From positions 1,724,501 to 1,788,500 of the forward strand of contig NZ_JYNQ01000001.1 of assembly GCF_000934685.1 (NCBI RefSeq): DNA of 64,000 nucleotides. The letters are read 5' to 3'. Source of the DNA: Lacinutrix sp. Hel_I_90 (GTDB lineage Bacteria > Bacteroidota > Bacteroidia > Flavobacteriales > Flavobacteriaceae). Position numbers and translations under genes: made by a program. How positions within the stretch are numbered: position 1 is the first letter of the stretch; each line of letters starts with the position of its first letter. A model generated the notes under the pieces. The model did no database searches and was not told the DNA's origin. It worked only from the letters and a program-made list of their open reading frames with translations. Below, piece after piece: positions 15,491-24,670 of the stretch.

Positions 15491-15967
15491 CTAAGGTTTG
15501 AGAAACTCTGACTGATATTTTTCTAAAAATTTCTTCTGCCTTGCAATCATTTTTTGTCTTATTTTGTCAATATCCATAAAGTCTTTACCAAAATCACTTC
15601 CAAAAAAGTCATCATCAAAAAAATGCTTGCTAAAAAGTGAATCTTGAGAAAAAACAGTTTCAAATCCTTCATTTTTAAATTGTGAATAATTTGTATAGAA
15701 TCTTGAATTTAAAGTTTGTAGCAGGCTATCTCTATCTAACGATGAAAGATTATCGAATCTGCCATTAGATGACCAAGAATAAATACTGTCATATCTAATC
15801 AAATTCCCGTTTTTGTCAAATTCTTTGTCAACTTTCCATGACCCTTTGGGTTGTTCAACGACATTCCCTTCACTTTCTTCTGTTTCTGCTTTTTTTGTTT
15901 TATTCTTTTGTCCGTTGCAACTAAAACTTAACAAGCCCACCATAAATAATAAAATATATCTTTTCAT
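15491..15967 (-). CDS. Small lipoprotein of unknown function
   Basis: A 158-residue protein with a lipobox (MKRYILLFMVGLLSFSC, Cys17). A Lys/Glu-rich low-complexity linker follows, then a mostly helical domain with many Phe and Asp residues (HFFDDDFFGSDFGKDF). I recognise no family. It is the last gene of a probable three-gene minus-strand operon with the DUF2158-like protein (11 bp upstream) and the small heat-shock protein, so induction under protein-folding stress is a reasonable inference. Confidence 0.75.
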   Translation of the reverse strand: MKRYILLFMVGLLSFSCNGQKNKTKKAETEESEGNVVEQPKGSWKVDKEFDKNGNLIRYDSIYSWSSNGRFDNLSSLDRDSLLQTLNSRFYTNYSQFKNEGFETVFSQDSLFSKHFFDDDFFGSDFGKDFMDIDKIRQKMIARQKKFLEKYQSEFLKP

Positions 15968-15978
15968 TACTTTAGATT

Positions 15979-16239
15979 TTAAGTGAAACTTAATTTAGGG
16001 TTGGTCAAAAATGTTTTGCACAAACCCCCAGTTTCTATCATTTTAAATAATCTATTTTGGTGGAACACTTCTGATTTGCGTTCCCCATTTTTATACCAAA
16101 CACATTCCAAATAATTTTCATGATCAACCAAACCAAGTATTACATCTTTTTTTAGGACATATTTGAGAACTTGCATTTTTGGAGCGGTAAGTTTCCCTTT
16201 AACTTTTACCCAATCCCCAGGTTTAAATTTTTTTGGCAT
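15979..16239 (-). CDS. YodC-like (DUF2158) small protein
   Basis: An 86-residue protein beginning MPKKFKPGDWVKVKG, the opening strand of the DUF2158/YodC group, with a second conserved strand YLECVWYKNGERKSEVF (residues ~52-68). These are small SH3-like barrel proteins without known function. The last ~18 residues (GGLCKTFLTNPKLSFT) extend past the barrel. It lies between the hsp20 gene and a lipoprotein gene, all on the minus strand. Confidence 0.7.
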   Translation of the reverse strand: MPKKFKPGDWVKVKGKLTAPKMQVLKYVLKKDVILGLVDHENYLECVWYKNGERKSEVFHQNRLFKMIETGGLCKTFLTNPKLSFT

Positions 16240-16346
16240 AATATTATCATTTTAAAGATTAAACATTTTTAGAAGTATAGAGGAGACCGATTACTCGGTC
16301 CCCTTCTATATACTTCATACTTCAATCAAAAAATTTAGTGAATCAG

Positions 16347-16823
16347 TTATGAAATCTTAATGCTTCTGGTAGGCTTTTGTTTAGCCTCTTCTTTTTTCGG
16401 CAAGAGAATACTCAAAATGCCTTCGTTATAGCTCGCATTAATTTTTTCATCATTTACACTTTCAGGCAGAGTAAAAGTTCTTTTGAACGAAGAGTAACCA
16501 AACTCTCTACGAGTATAATTTTCTTCTTTATGTTCCTTTTCTTCCTTTGCCTCTGTCGAGATTGATAATACTTGATTATCAATGTCAATTTGGAAATCTG
16601 ATTTTTTAAGACCTGGAACGGCCATTTCTACCATAAAAGCATCGGCAGTTTCTTTGATGTTTACTTTTGGTAAAGTAATTCCAGTATTGAAATTTGAGGT
16701 AAATACTGATGGTAAGTCTCGATTAAATATATCATCTAACCAATTTGACAAAGTTGGGAAGTTTTGATTTGAATTGCTGTTCGCTAAACTTCGGTTTTTA
16801 GGAACACTAACTAAATTGCTCAT
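16347..16823 (-). CDS. hsp20: Small heat-shock protein, Hsp20/alpha-crystallin family
   Basis: A 158-residue ATP-independent chaperone that holds unfolding proteins in the cytoplasm. Residues ~45-150 form the alpha-crystallin domain: PKVNIKETADAFMVEMAVPGLKK, then LSISTEAKEEKEHKEEN, the YTRREFGYSSFKRTFTLPE segment, and the closing A-x-x-x-G-I-L motif (ASYNEGILSILLPK). The C-terminal tail carries RSIKIS, an I-x-I-type anchor. The length is typical. It is the first gene of the operon, and a perfect 16-bp palindrome lies 26 bp upstream of its start. Confidence 0.95.
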   Translation of the reverse strand: MSNLVSVPKNRSLANSNSNQNFPTLSNWLDDIFNRDLPSVFTSNFNTGITLPKVNIKETADAFMVEMAVPGLKKSDFQIDIDNQVLSISTEAKEEKEHKEENYTRREFGYSSFKRTFTLPESVNDEKINASYNEGILSILLPKKEEAKQKPTRSIKIS

Positions 16824-17156
16824 AATTACAAAATTTTAAATTAAACATTATTTCAAATTTGAAATCTTTTACGACTTCATTAATTACTTACTCAAATAAA
16901 ATACCAAAATTAATAAAGTGCATTTTTATATAATTACTTTGCTATATTAGCTGTAATATTGACATAATTATGAATAATTGTCATGTTTATGCATAAATAA
17001 ATGACATATTTACATTATTTTTTTAGTTAAATACTTGAGATTTTCTCTAAGATCAACTGTTAGTGCTCGTCTAAAATATGCTATCACCAAACCTAACGGT
17101 TATAAGCTAGGCGATAGCCGTTGATTAAAACTCTAAAGTGATTCGCTCTCCTATAC
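16824..17156. other. Intergenic region between hsp20 and the UvrA-like gene
   Basis: About 330 bp, strongly A+T-rich, holding the hsp20 promoter region and, at 17070-17130, an imperfect dyad (GCTATCACC ... GGCGATAGC) near the end of the UvrA-like gene that may serve as its terminator. No reading frame is supported. Confidence 0.5.
16850..16865. promoter_or_regulatory. Perfect 16-bp palindrome upstream of hsp20
   Basis: ATTTCAAATTTGAAAT, self-complementary over all 16 bases, centred about 35 bp before the hsp20 start codon. The position fits an operator near the transcription start. No regulator is identified, and chance palindromes are common in A+T-rich DNA. Confidence 0.4.
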
Positions 17157-20100
17157 TTACGTCAAAACCAAGCCCACTCCTATTTTCTCCAATAAATACG
17201 GATTATGTTCAATTACCAGAATATCATTGTTGGTGCTCAGTTTTTCTAAGATGTCATAAAGCAAATCAATATCTGCATAGTGCAAGCCCGTGCTAGGTTC
17301 ATCTAAAACAAAGAGTTCGTTTTTGGGTTTATCTTGTAGCCAATTCAAGAGCAATATCCGTTGCTTTTCACCCGAAGAAAGCGACTGTACCGTTTGCTCT
17401 AAACTTAAATGCGCCAAGCCAATGTCTTCTAGACTTTCAATAAATTCCAAGCGGTCTGCAGACACTTTAAAACCGGTAAACCATGCTTTCAATTCTGTGA
17501 TAGTCATGGCCAGAACCTCAGCAATGTTTTTCGATTGCACGTCATGCCCTAAAAGCTGTTTTTGATAGCGCTGCCCGTTGCAGTCTTCACAGGTTTCAAT
17601 AGCATTGGCGGCAATGTCCAAGCTGGTTTCAACAAAACCGCTGCCTTTACAATTTGGGCATTGGCTTTTTTTATTTTTATAAGAGAAGTCTTTCGGCTTA
17701 AGGCCGGTTTCGTTGGCAAATACACTGCTAATATCTTTCAACAAATCCAAATAAGACACCAATAAGGTATTGGCATGTGTCCTTAACTTTTTGGGTTCAA
17801 AATAATGTGCTCCTGCATAGGTTTTGGGTAAGTCCAATGCACCACAATTTACAGGCTGATTAGTATTAATACTCGGGATCAGGATGTCTTTCACTAAAGT
17901 CGTTTTTCCAATGCCTGATTTCCCTGTGAGCGCCGTAATGCCGCCAATAGGCAAGGCTAATGCGTCTTTCTCTAGTGTATGTTTAGCAAGCTTTAGGATG
18001 TGAATATGAGTCTTTCCTTCTTGAAGTTGCACTGCTTTGCTAGAAGTCTTCAAAAAAGGATGGCAATTGGCTTGTTTAAGGAAGTCTTCTGCACTGCCTT
18101 GATACATTATATGACCGCCCAATTTCCGCGCTTTGGGCCCCATTTTTAGTATATAATCTGCCGCAAGAATGATTGATTTGTCGTGTTCAATTACAATCAC
18201 GGTATTTCCTTTAGCTATAAGCTCTTTCAAAATGCGAATGAGATCAGGAATATTCTCCTGCGATAAACCTGCTGACGGTTCATCCAACACATAAGTCACC
18301 CCTTTGAGCGGACTGTTCAACTGCTTGATTAAGGCAACGCGTTGGTTTTCTCCGCCAGAAAGTGTGGGTGTTTTTCGGTTGAGTTGCAGGTGATCAATAT
18401 GCAATTCTTTTGCCCTGGTAATAGTATTGTGGAGGTGTGGCGCAATTTTAGAAAGGAGTTTTTCATCAATACCGTTGGTGGGACTGGCACTTTTAGCTAG
18501 CCACTCACCTAACACTTTAAAATCCATTGCTTTTATAGCATGGATAGATTTGCCAGCAATACGAAACTCCAGGCGCTCAGGCTTTAAACCACTGCCTTCA
18601 CAATGGCTGCATTGCCGGTGAGAAAAGAGCGCAGTGAGAGGACTAATGTTTTTGTTTTTTCGGGTCTTAAAATACTCCTGTTGCAGGTATTGAAAAAGAC
18701 CTTCCCACAGCATGCTTAACGCTTGCGTGCCTTCCCTAGTTTTCGTTTGATACACCCAGTCTGCTACCCAAACTTTGTCCCCCGTGCCATGCCATAGCAT
18801 TTCTTTTTGTTTTGAGGTGAGCGCCCTAAATGGGGTTTCCAAGGTAAACCCATTCTCAACGCCCACAGCCTTAAAAATTGCCATATGCTGCCCTGCAGGA
18901 TCACCATAATAGCCAATGGCTTTGTTATGAGCGAATAAACCACTGGCAATACTTTTATCTTGATCCAATACCAGCTTGTTAAGATCAGGAAGTAACTCTT
19001 GCCCAATACCTTCACATACTGCACATTTTCCTAATTCGTGGTTATTTGAAAAATGACTAGCTGACAATGCTTTACCTTCATATTGCGCCTTTCGGGAAAA
19101 GGCGAAACGCAAGATCTTGTCAATCCCCGTTTGCTTAGCAATATCTGAGCGCTGAGAATCGTTTTTTTGTTTACGCGTGATGCAAATACTAGGCGTGAGC
19201 CCTTCAATAGCATCCACTTCAAACTGAAAATTCACTCCGACTCGCGACCGCTGATACCCCGAAAATTGTTTGGTCATTTCTTGCAGCCCATAACCGTGTA
19301 AGGTATCGATAACCAAAGAAGATTTACCCGAACCTGATAGACCAGTAACCACGGATAATTGATGCTTGGGAAAGTCTAAATCTAAGTCTTTGAGTGCGTG
19401 TGTTCGTGCGCCCCGAATGGCAATGTGCTCTCGTTGCTGTGGCGTCTCTTCTTTTATCTCAATCGACTGAAACTCCAGTGCATTATCCACCCAGATATCA
19501 CAGGCCAAATGAAAAAGCGGATGGTTTTCAAAGCAAAGTATGCCTGCCGTTTGATGCTTCAGTTGGTTAAGAGCCTCTAGCAACTGCACTACATTTTGTT
19601 GATGTAATCCAATGCTGGGTTCTTCCAACACTAAAAGCGTCTGTTTGGATTTCTTGGCGAAGTGTTTGGTGAGTTTAATGCGTTGTGCTTCTCCACCCGA
19701 TAAGGTGTTAGAGGGTTGCCCAAGCTTGATATATCCCAAGCCCAATTGAATCATTAAAGACAGAATTTCAGTAATCTTTTTTTCCCCAGAAAAGAAGTCA
19801 TAAGCGTCTTGAATACTGAGGTTATAAATAGCAGCACTGTTTTTATCTTTCCAATGCACGCGCAGTACATCAGCTTTAAATCGCTTACCATTACAAATCG
19901 GGCAAACTTGGTTGATACTGCCCATCACACTCATGGAGAGTGTGATAACGCCAGCGCCTTCGCAAGCCTCGCATCTGCCTTTTTTATTATTAAATGAAAA
20001 AGCACTTTTACCCAGATTTAAGGATTTGGCTTCAGGTGTTTTCGCAAGCAAATCACGAATTTTGTCTGCTAAGCCCGTATAAGTTGCAGGGTTACTGCGT

Positions 20101-21662
20101 GGGGTTTTACCAATAGGCTGATCGTTGACGGTAATACGGTTTAAATGTTCTTGTTTACAATAATTGGTAATGCCTTCCAGAAGCTCTGGGGTTTTCCTGC
20201 TCACTACCGAAAGCTTATTGGCTTGGGGCTGAAAGCTTTTAACAGACTCTATTTTAGTCTTCTTTTTAGATTTAGAAATCGTTTGCGCATTAACCATTTT
20301 GAGAGCGGATAAGGTAGGACTATTTACATGTTTAGCCTTTAAAAAATCCTTAATAGAACCGTTAAAAACAACTTCTCCTCCATGAATGCCTGCTTCTGGT
20401 CCTAATTCTACAATCCAATCTGCCGCTTGTATAAAATCCAAATCGTGCTCCACCACCATCACAGTGTTGCCGCGCTTAATCAATCGATCCAAAATATGGA
20501 GCAAATAGCGTTGGTAATTTGCCGACAAACCAATGGAGGGCTCATCAAACACATATAAAATACCTTGCAGATTACTGTTCACTTGATTGATGAGCTTGAT
20601 GCGTTGTCCATCTCCAGAGGAAATAGTCGTGCTTGGCGTGCTCAGCTCATAATGTCCCATACCCAAGCGTATCAAGTCCCGTAATTTAGTAGAAATTTTA
20701 TCTACCAATAGCTTTTCCCCAGCATTTAACTCTAGCTTATTTAGCTCAGAGTATAAATCGTTTAAAGAGTACTCCATCCAGGCTTGGAAATTCAATCCTT
20801 TCCATTGGTAAGTGAGCTGTTCCTTTTTGATGCGCCCCCCTTTACAGCTTGGGCATACTTTGGCACTAGAAAATTTTAGGATGTTTGGATTTCTATCCCG
20901 TTTTAAAATGTCTTGCATAATGGGAAGCATGCCTTTGTAATAGCCTTCTTCACGAGGCTTGGCTTTAATCCCTTGCCATCTTAATCGAGATTCTAAACCG
21001 TGTTTTCCATAAAATACTTTAAGGCGGTCACTGCCGTTTAAGACCACCTCTTTTTGTTCGGCCGAAAGTTCTTTCCATGGAATATCCACATTAAAACCGT
21101 GTGCCTTACAGACCTTATTTAATTCCTCAACGGTAATTTGTGAATACACGATATAGCCGTTAGGCAAAGTGGTGGTTATAGCGCCTTCCCTGAGCGTTTT
21201 ATTTTTATCACCAACCAGTTTATTAAGATCAATATACTCGGCTTCGCCAATGCCACGACATACCTCACAAGCCCCTTTTGGATGATTAAAAGAAAATAAT
21301 GACTTGCTCATGGTTTCATCTCCAGAGTAGCGGGCAAAAATAATTCTGAACACCGCCGCTAGCTCAGAGAGCGTCCCGAAAGTAGCATTGATGGACTGGA
21401 AGCGTTTTGACTGCTCAACCTTGATGACTGGTGGCAAATCTTGGATATCATCAACCTCAGCAGTCGGAATCATTTGTCCGTTTTGTTGGTTGTAAGCCGG
21501 TAAACTTTCTAGGTAATAGCGATACCCTTCATTAGCAATCACGCCCATGGCCAAGGAGGATTTTCCAGAACCTGACAACCCAGTAACCACGATTAAACGA
21601 TTTTCAGGAATGCTTAAATCGATGTTCTTGAGGTTATTTTGATGGGCATTGGTTATTTTCAT
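17157..21662 (-). CDS. Tandem UvrA-like ATPase (two UvrA-type halves fused)
   Basis: A 1501-residue protein, half again as long as UvrA (~940). It contains four UvrA-type ATPase modules, each with its own zinc cysteine pairs (C132xxC135/C270xxC273, C564/C567 with C587/C590, C880/C883 with C1018/C1021, C1335/C1338 with C1358/C1361). Walker A motifs are at 28-36, 774-782 and 1247-1255; module II has none. Signature motifs occur in all four (SSGDGQ ~348, LSGGEAQ ~653, LSGGENQ ~1101, LSSGEKQ ~1428). Walker B in module II is LVLEEP instead of LVLDEP. The UvrB-binding insertion of true UvrA is absent after residue ~110 and ~855. It is therefore a UvrA2/DrrC-like paralogue in which the usual dimer may be built in one chain. 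A DNA-damage or intercalating-drug resistance role is inferred from such paralogues. Confidence 0.85.
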   Translation of the reverse strand: MKITNAHQNNLKNIDLSIPENRLIVVTGLSGSGKSSLAMGVIANEGYRYYLESLPAYNQQNGQMIPTAEVDDIQDLPPVIKVEQSKRFQSINATFGTLSELAAVFRIIFARYSGDETMSKSLFSFNHPKGACEVCRGIGEAEYIDLNKLVGDKNKTLREGAITTTLPNGYIVYSQITVEELNKVCKAHGFNVDIPWKELSAEQKEVVLNGSDRLKVFYGKHGLESRLRWQGIKAKPREEGYYKGMLPIMQDILKRDRNPNILKFSSAKVCPSCKGGRIKKEQLTYQWKGLNFQAWMEYSLNDLYSELNKLELNAGEKLLVDKISTKLRDLIRLGMGHYELSTPSTTISSGDGQRIKLINQVNSNLQGILYVFDEPSIGLSANYQRYLLHILDRLIKRGNTVMVVEHDLDFIQAADWIVELGPEAGIHGGEVVFNGSIKDFLKAKHVNSPTLSALKMVNAQTISKSKKKTKIESVKSFQPQANKLSVVSRKTPELLEGITNYCKQEHLNRITVNDQPIGKTPRSNPATYTGLADKIRDLLAKTPEAKSLNLGKSAFSFNNKKGRCEACEGAGVITLSMSVMGSINQVCPICNGKRFKADVLRVHWKDKNSAAIYNLSIQDAYDFFSGEKKITEILSLMIQLGLGYIKLGQPSNTLSGGEAQRIKLTKHFAKKSKQTLLVLEEPSIGLHQQNVVQLLEALNQLKHQTAGILCFENHPLFHLACDIWVDNALEFQSIEIKEETPQQREHIAIRGARTHALKDLDLDFPKHQLSVVTGLSGSGKSSLVIDTLHGYGLQEMTKQFSGYQRSRVGVNFQFEVDAIEGLTPSICITRKQKNDSQRSDIAKQTGIDKILRFAFSRKAQYEGKALSASHFSNNHELGKCAVCEGIGQELLPDLNKLVLDQDKSIASGLFAHNKAIGYYGDPAGQHMAIFKAVGVENGFTLETPFRALTSKQKEMLWHGTGDKVWVADWVYQTKTREGTQALSMLWEGLFQYLQQEYFKTRKNKNISPLTALFSHRQCSHCEGSGLKPERLEFRIAGKSIHAIKAMDFKVLGEWLAKSASPTNGIDEKLLSKIAPHLHNTITRAKELHIDHLQLNRKTPTLSGGENQRVALIKQLNSPLKGVTYVLDEPSAGLSQENIPDLIRILKELIAKGNTVIVIEHDKSIILAADYILKMGPKARKLGGHIMYQGSAEDFLKQANCHPFLKTSSKAVQLQEGKTHIHILKLAKHTLEKDALALPIGGITALTGKSGIGKTTLVKDILIPSINTNQPVNCGALDLPKTYAGAHYFEPKKLRTHANTLLVSYLDLLKDISSVFANETGLKPKDFSYKNKKSQCPNCKGSGFVETSLDIAANAIETCEDCNGQRYQKQLLGHDVQSKNIAEVLAMTITELKAWFTGFKVSADRLEFIESLEDIGLAHLSLEQTVQSLSSGEKQRILLLNWLQDKPKNELFVLDEPSTGLHYADIDLLYDILEKLSTNNDILVIEHNPYLLEKIGVGLVLT

Positions 21663-21927
21663 ACTGTGAAACGCTTTTTTACTTTAAAGACTCAAAGGTA
21701 TAAAGAATATAAGCGCTATTCAGCAAAGTCGTATTCCTTAACGACTATTAAATAACCTATTCGTTAATTAAATTTAAACCTTAAAAATTAATTAGTCGTG
21801 ATTCCTGTTACCCATACAAGCCCCTTGTAACAATTAAAAAAGTTAATCCTCAGAAAAAACAAAACAATTATGATTAAACCTTTTGACTTAAAATTAGTCA
21901 GAGAAATAAACATAATCACATCTAAAT

Positions 21928-22878
21928 ATGAAAAGCAAACCAAACCAATTTATGAAATTATTTCAGTTGAGCTTAATCCTTATTACTTTTTTAATCGTTG
22001 TTAGCTGCCAAAGTGACGATTCTGGTTCTGATAGTGAAGCCCCAATAGTAAATGCAACTATTGACCTTACACATTTACCTTTTGGAGGCTTAGATCCGAC
22101 TAATATCTTGATAAGAAATCAAGGTGATGTTCAACCCGATTTTTTATCCTTGTGGCTTTGCGGTCTTCCCGCCAATGGGGCTGGCAACGCCGATGCCAGC
22201 GATTGGACAAATCCTGATGGAACGTGGGATTATACCAGAAAACCACAGGTTGAAGGAAATATTACTTGGATGAGCGAATTTAATGTTTCGCTAGATGGTA
22301 GTGGCAATAGGGTTATAACAGGAAATGCATTACCAGACCATCCAACTGGCATTTTCCCTATAACGCCCGGCAGTATCGCCTATCAATACGACGGAAACCC
22401 AAATATAATTACTGAACATCAGGTATCATACTTTTTACCAGCAGTACCCGAAATAGCCTTAGAAGAAAGCTGTGTTGGATTTGGACCTGCCGGTATTTCT
22501 CTTACTGGTAGTGCAATATACCATGGAGCATCTACGCTTGGTAATGATGCCGCAGCTCATGAAATTTTTGATAGATTTGGTGGTCATACAGACGGTACTG
22601 AAAGATATCACTATCATTTTCCAGCTCAAGATCTTCAAGATCACATTCACCCCCATGAATCTGGTCACTCAGCACTTATGGGTTATATGTTAGATGGATT
22701 TGGTATTTATGGCCCTTATGGAGAAAATGGAGAACTATTGTGGTCTGCAGATTTAGATGAATGTCATGGTCATACACATCCCGTACTTTGGGATGGTGAG
22801 ATTATTGACTTATACCATTATCACTGGACTAATGACTTTCCTTATAATATTGGTTGTTATAAAGGAACCCCACAATAA
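21928..22878 (+). CDS. YHYH-domain lipoprotein
   Basis: A 316-residue lipoprotein (lipobox LIVVSC about residue 28 from the first ATG; the Met9 start at 21952 gives a more usual signal peptide). The second half has the YHYH domain: HYHFPAQDLQDHIHPHE (~230-246), GYMLDGFGIYGPYG, LDECHGHTHP and LYHYHWT near the end, all rich in His and Asp and likely to bind metal. The function of YHYH proteins is not established. It is followed after 20 bp by a sulfatase gene on the same strand, and the two are probably one operon; such proteins often sit beside sulfatases or peptidases. Confidence 0.85.
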   Translation: MKSKPNQFMKLFQLSLILITFLIVVSCQSDDSGSDSEAPIVNATIDLTHLPFGGLDPTNILIRNQGDVQPDFLSLWLCGLPANGAGNADASDWTNPDGTWDYTRKPQVEGNITWMSEFNVSLDGSGNRVITGNALPDHPTGIFPITPGSIAYQYDGNPNIITEHQVSYFLPAVPEIALEESCVGFGPAGISLTGSAIYHGASTLGNDAAAHEIFDRFGGHTDGTERYHYHFPAQDLQDHIHPHESGHSALMGYMLDGFGIYGPYGENGELLWSADLDECHGHTHPVLWDGEIIDLYHYHWTNDFPYNIGCYKGTPQ

Positions 22879-22898
22879 AGTTATAAAATAAAAAAAAC

Positions 22899-24206
22899 AT
22901 GAAATTCACTCCGTTTATAACAACAATTTTTTTAATTACTGCGCTCTCATCATGTTCCAAAAATTTGGAGAGTACAGCATCAGATGTCGAATCGCCAAGT
23001 CTCGCATCGCCAAACATTCTTTTTATTATAGCCGATGATTTAGGTAAAGATGCCATCAACGGATTTACAGAAGGTAGCATTAAACCAAACACACCAAATA
23101 TAGATGCTATTAGAAATAACGGACTGTCTTTTAGCAATTTTTGGACGAACCCAACGTGCACACCCACACGATCTTCTATAATTACAGGGAAATATGGCTA
23201 TCGCACTAACGTAAAAGGTGCTGGTGATGTTTTAGGGCAATCTGAAGTTACTTTACAAAAGTATATTAGTGATAATACCAACAATAAATATGCTTCTGCC
23301 ATAGTAGGTAAATGGCATTTATCTGGCAACGGTTTAGATGTAAATCCTGAATCTTTTGGGATTGATTATTACGCTGGCCTTATTCGCGGTGTGGTAGATG
23401 ATTACTATGAATGGCAATTTTTCGAAGACGGCCTTAGCAGCGTGCAAACTAGCTATACCTCCGAAAAGTTTACCGATTTATCAATTGATTGGATTAATGA
23501 ACAATCGAAACCATGGTTTATGTGGTTGGCTTATAATGCCCCACATACGCCATTTCATGTACCGCCAAGTAATATGCATAATCAAGGTAGCTTACCAGGC
23601 TATGTTAATGGATTGGACCCAATGCCTTACTATATGGCAGCAATAGAAGCAATGGACTTCCAAATTGGCCGATTATTAGAAAACATTCCCGTTGATGAAA
23701 AAGAAAATACCATAATTATCTTCATTGGAGATAATGGCACCCCAAACCAAGTTGCCCAAAGTCCGTATTCAGGGACTACAGTAAAAAACACTTTATATCA
23801 AGGGGGTATTAATGTACCGATGTTTATTTCTGGTAATCCCATTTCGCGTTTGGGTACAGATGATAACTTAATTACCAGTACAGATTTGTTTGCTACAATA
23901 GCTGAAATTGCGGGAAGTAATACAAACGAAATATATGACAGTAAAAGCTTTAAATCTCTATTCACAAGCAATGATATTTCAATTAGAGATTACCAATATT
24001 CTGAAATGAATGATGGAATAACCGATGCGTGGACTGTTAGAAACAGAGAATATAAGCTCATTGTTAATGCAAACGGAATTGAAGAACTATATCATTTAGT
24101 TAATGATCCTTATGAAAACAATAATTTAACAAATGGAAACCTATCAACAAGTGAGCAAAGCGCAAAATCGGAATTAGAAGCTGAATTAACAGCCATCAGG
24201 AATTAA
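22899..24206 (+). CDS. Type I sulfatase, lipoprotein
   Basis: A 435-residue formylglycine-dependent sulfatase. A lipoprotein signal (FLITALSSC, Cys19) is followed by NILFIIADD with metal ligands D46/D47, then the modification motif C87-T-P-T-R91 (CxPxR), where Cys becomes formylglycine, and the second conserved block TGKYGYR. Further sites include GKWHLSG, APHTPFHVP and IIIFIGDNGTP (metal-binding D and N). The enzyme hydrolyses sulfate esters at the cell surface; the substrate cannot be read from sequence. Marine flavobacteria use such enzymes on sulfated algal polysaccharides, but no PUL (SusC/D) genes are nearby, so a polysaccharide role is uncertain. Confidence 0.93.
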   Translation: MKFTPFITTIFLITALSSCSKNLESTASDVESPSLASPNILFIIADDLGKDAINGFTEGSIKPNTPNIDAIRNNGLSFSNFWTNPTCTPTRSSIITGKYGYRTNVKGAGDVLGQSEVTLQKYISDNTNNKYASAIVGKWHLSGNGLDVNPESFGIDYYAGLIRGVVDDYYEWQFFEDGLSSVQTSYTSEKFTDLSIDWINEQSKPWFMWLAYNAPHTPFHVPPSNMHNQGSLPGYVNGLDPMPYYMAAIEAMDFQIGRLLENIPVDEKENTIIIFIGDNGTPNQVAQSPYSGTTVKNTLYQGGINVPMFISGNPISRLGTDDNLITSTDLFATIAEIAGSNTNEIYDSKSFKSLFTSNDISIRDYQYSEMNDGITDAWTVRNREYKLIVNANGIEELYHLVNDPYENNNLTNGNLSTSEQSAKSELEAELTAIRN

Positions 24207-24227
24207 AATAACGGGCTACAAGAACTA

Positions 24228-24330
24228 AGCATTATATAAGCCGTATAAAAATAATTACAAGAACTTACCTGCTTTCGAAAATCCTTACGAATTTTCTATT
24301 CAGTATAATTTTACTAAATTAGCGGTTCAA
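24228..24330. repeat. Relic of an attC-like site outside the main array
   Basis: TTTCGAAAATCCTTACGAATTTTC and TTTTACTAAATTAGCGGTTCAATAA correspond to the inner hairpin and right arm of site 1 (GGAAAATTCCTTCGGAATTTTC; TTTACTAAATTAGTTGCTTAAAC). No intact AAC/GTT boundary pair remains. Confidence 0.5.
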
Positions 24331-24338
24331 TAAATATG

Positions 24339-24366
24339 ACCTGCAACCTTGTTTCAGGACAAGACA
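24339..24366 (+). mobile_element. IS3-family terminal repeat, copy F
   Basis: Only the last ~28 bases of the right end remain (ACCTGCAACCTTGTTTCAGG then ACAAGACA), in the same orientation as copies D and E. Confidence 0.6.
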
Positions 24367-24394
24367 CCACTTCAAAACGCTAAAAATCAGTATT

Positions 24395-24670
24395 ATGGAA
24401 AATAATTTAGCCAAAATCAAATCAGAATTAGAAACTTACGCCGTTGAATCTAATTTAACGGAATTACAAATTATTGACAAACTAAAAGCATATTATTTCA
24501 ATAAAGAAGTAACCAAAAATCTTAAACTTTATAAAAAAAGAAAGAAAAAAGTAAGCGAAATAACTAAAGACCTAAGAATTTCGCCTCGTAAATTTTATGC
24601 TATTTTGGAACAGAAAAACGTAGCCCATACCAAATACAATAAGACAAAAAACGAAAGCGAAAACGAATAA
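24395..24670 (+). CDS. Small basic protein with possible helix-turn-helix
   Basis: A 91-residue, Lys-rich protein. Residues ~52-73 (KVSEITKDLRISPRKFYAIL) have the length and polarity of a helix-turn-helix. Upstream is a helical segment and the tail is charged. No family is recognised. It begins 29 bp after the IS3-type terminal repeat F and a cassette-site relic, so it is probably acquired. A DNA-binding role is only a suggestion from the HTH-like stretch and high positive charge. Confidence 0.55.
   Translation: MENNLAKIKSELETYAVESNLTELQIIDKLKAYYFNKEVTKNLKLYKKRKKKVSEITKDLRISPRKFYAILEQKNVAHTKYNKTKNESENE

Noticed and set aside
1..15500. Prophage or conjugative element
   Set aside because: No structural phage, integrase, relaxase or conjugation genes; content is small single-gene units with IS scars.
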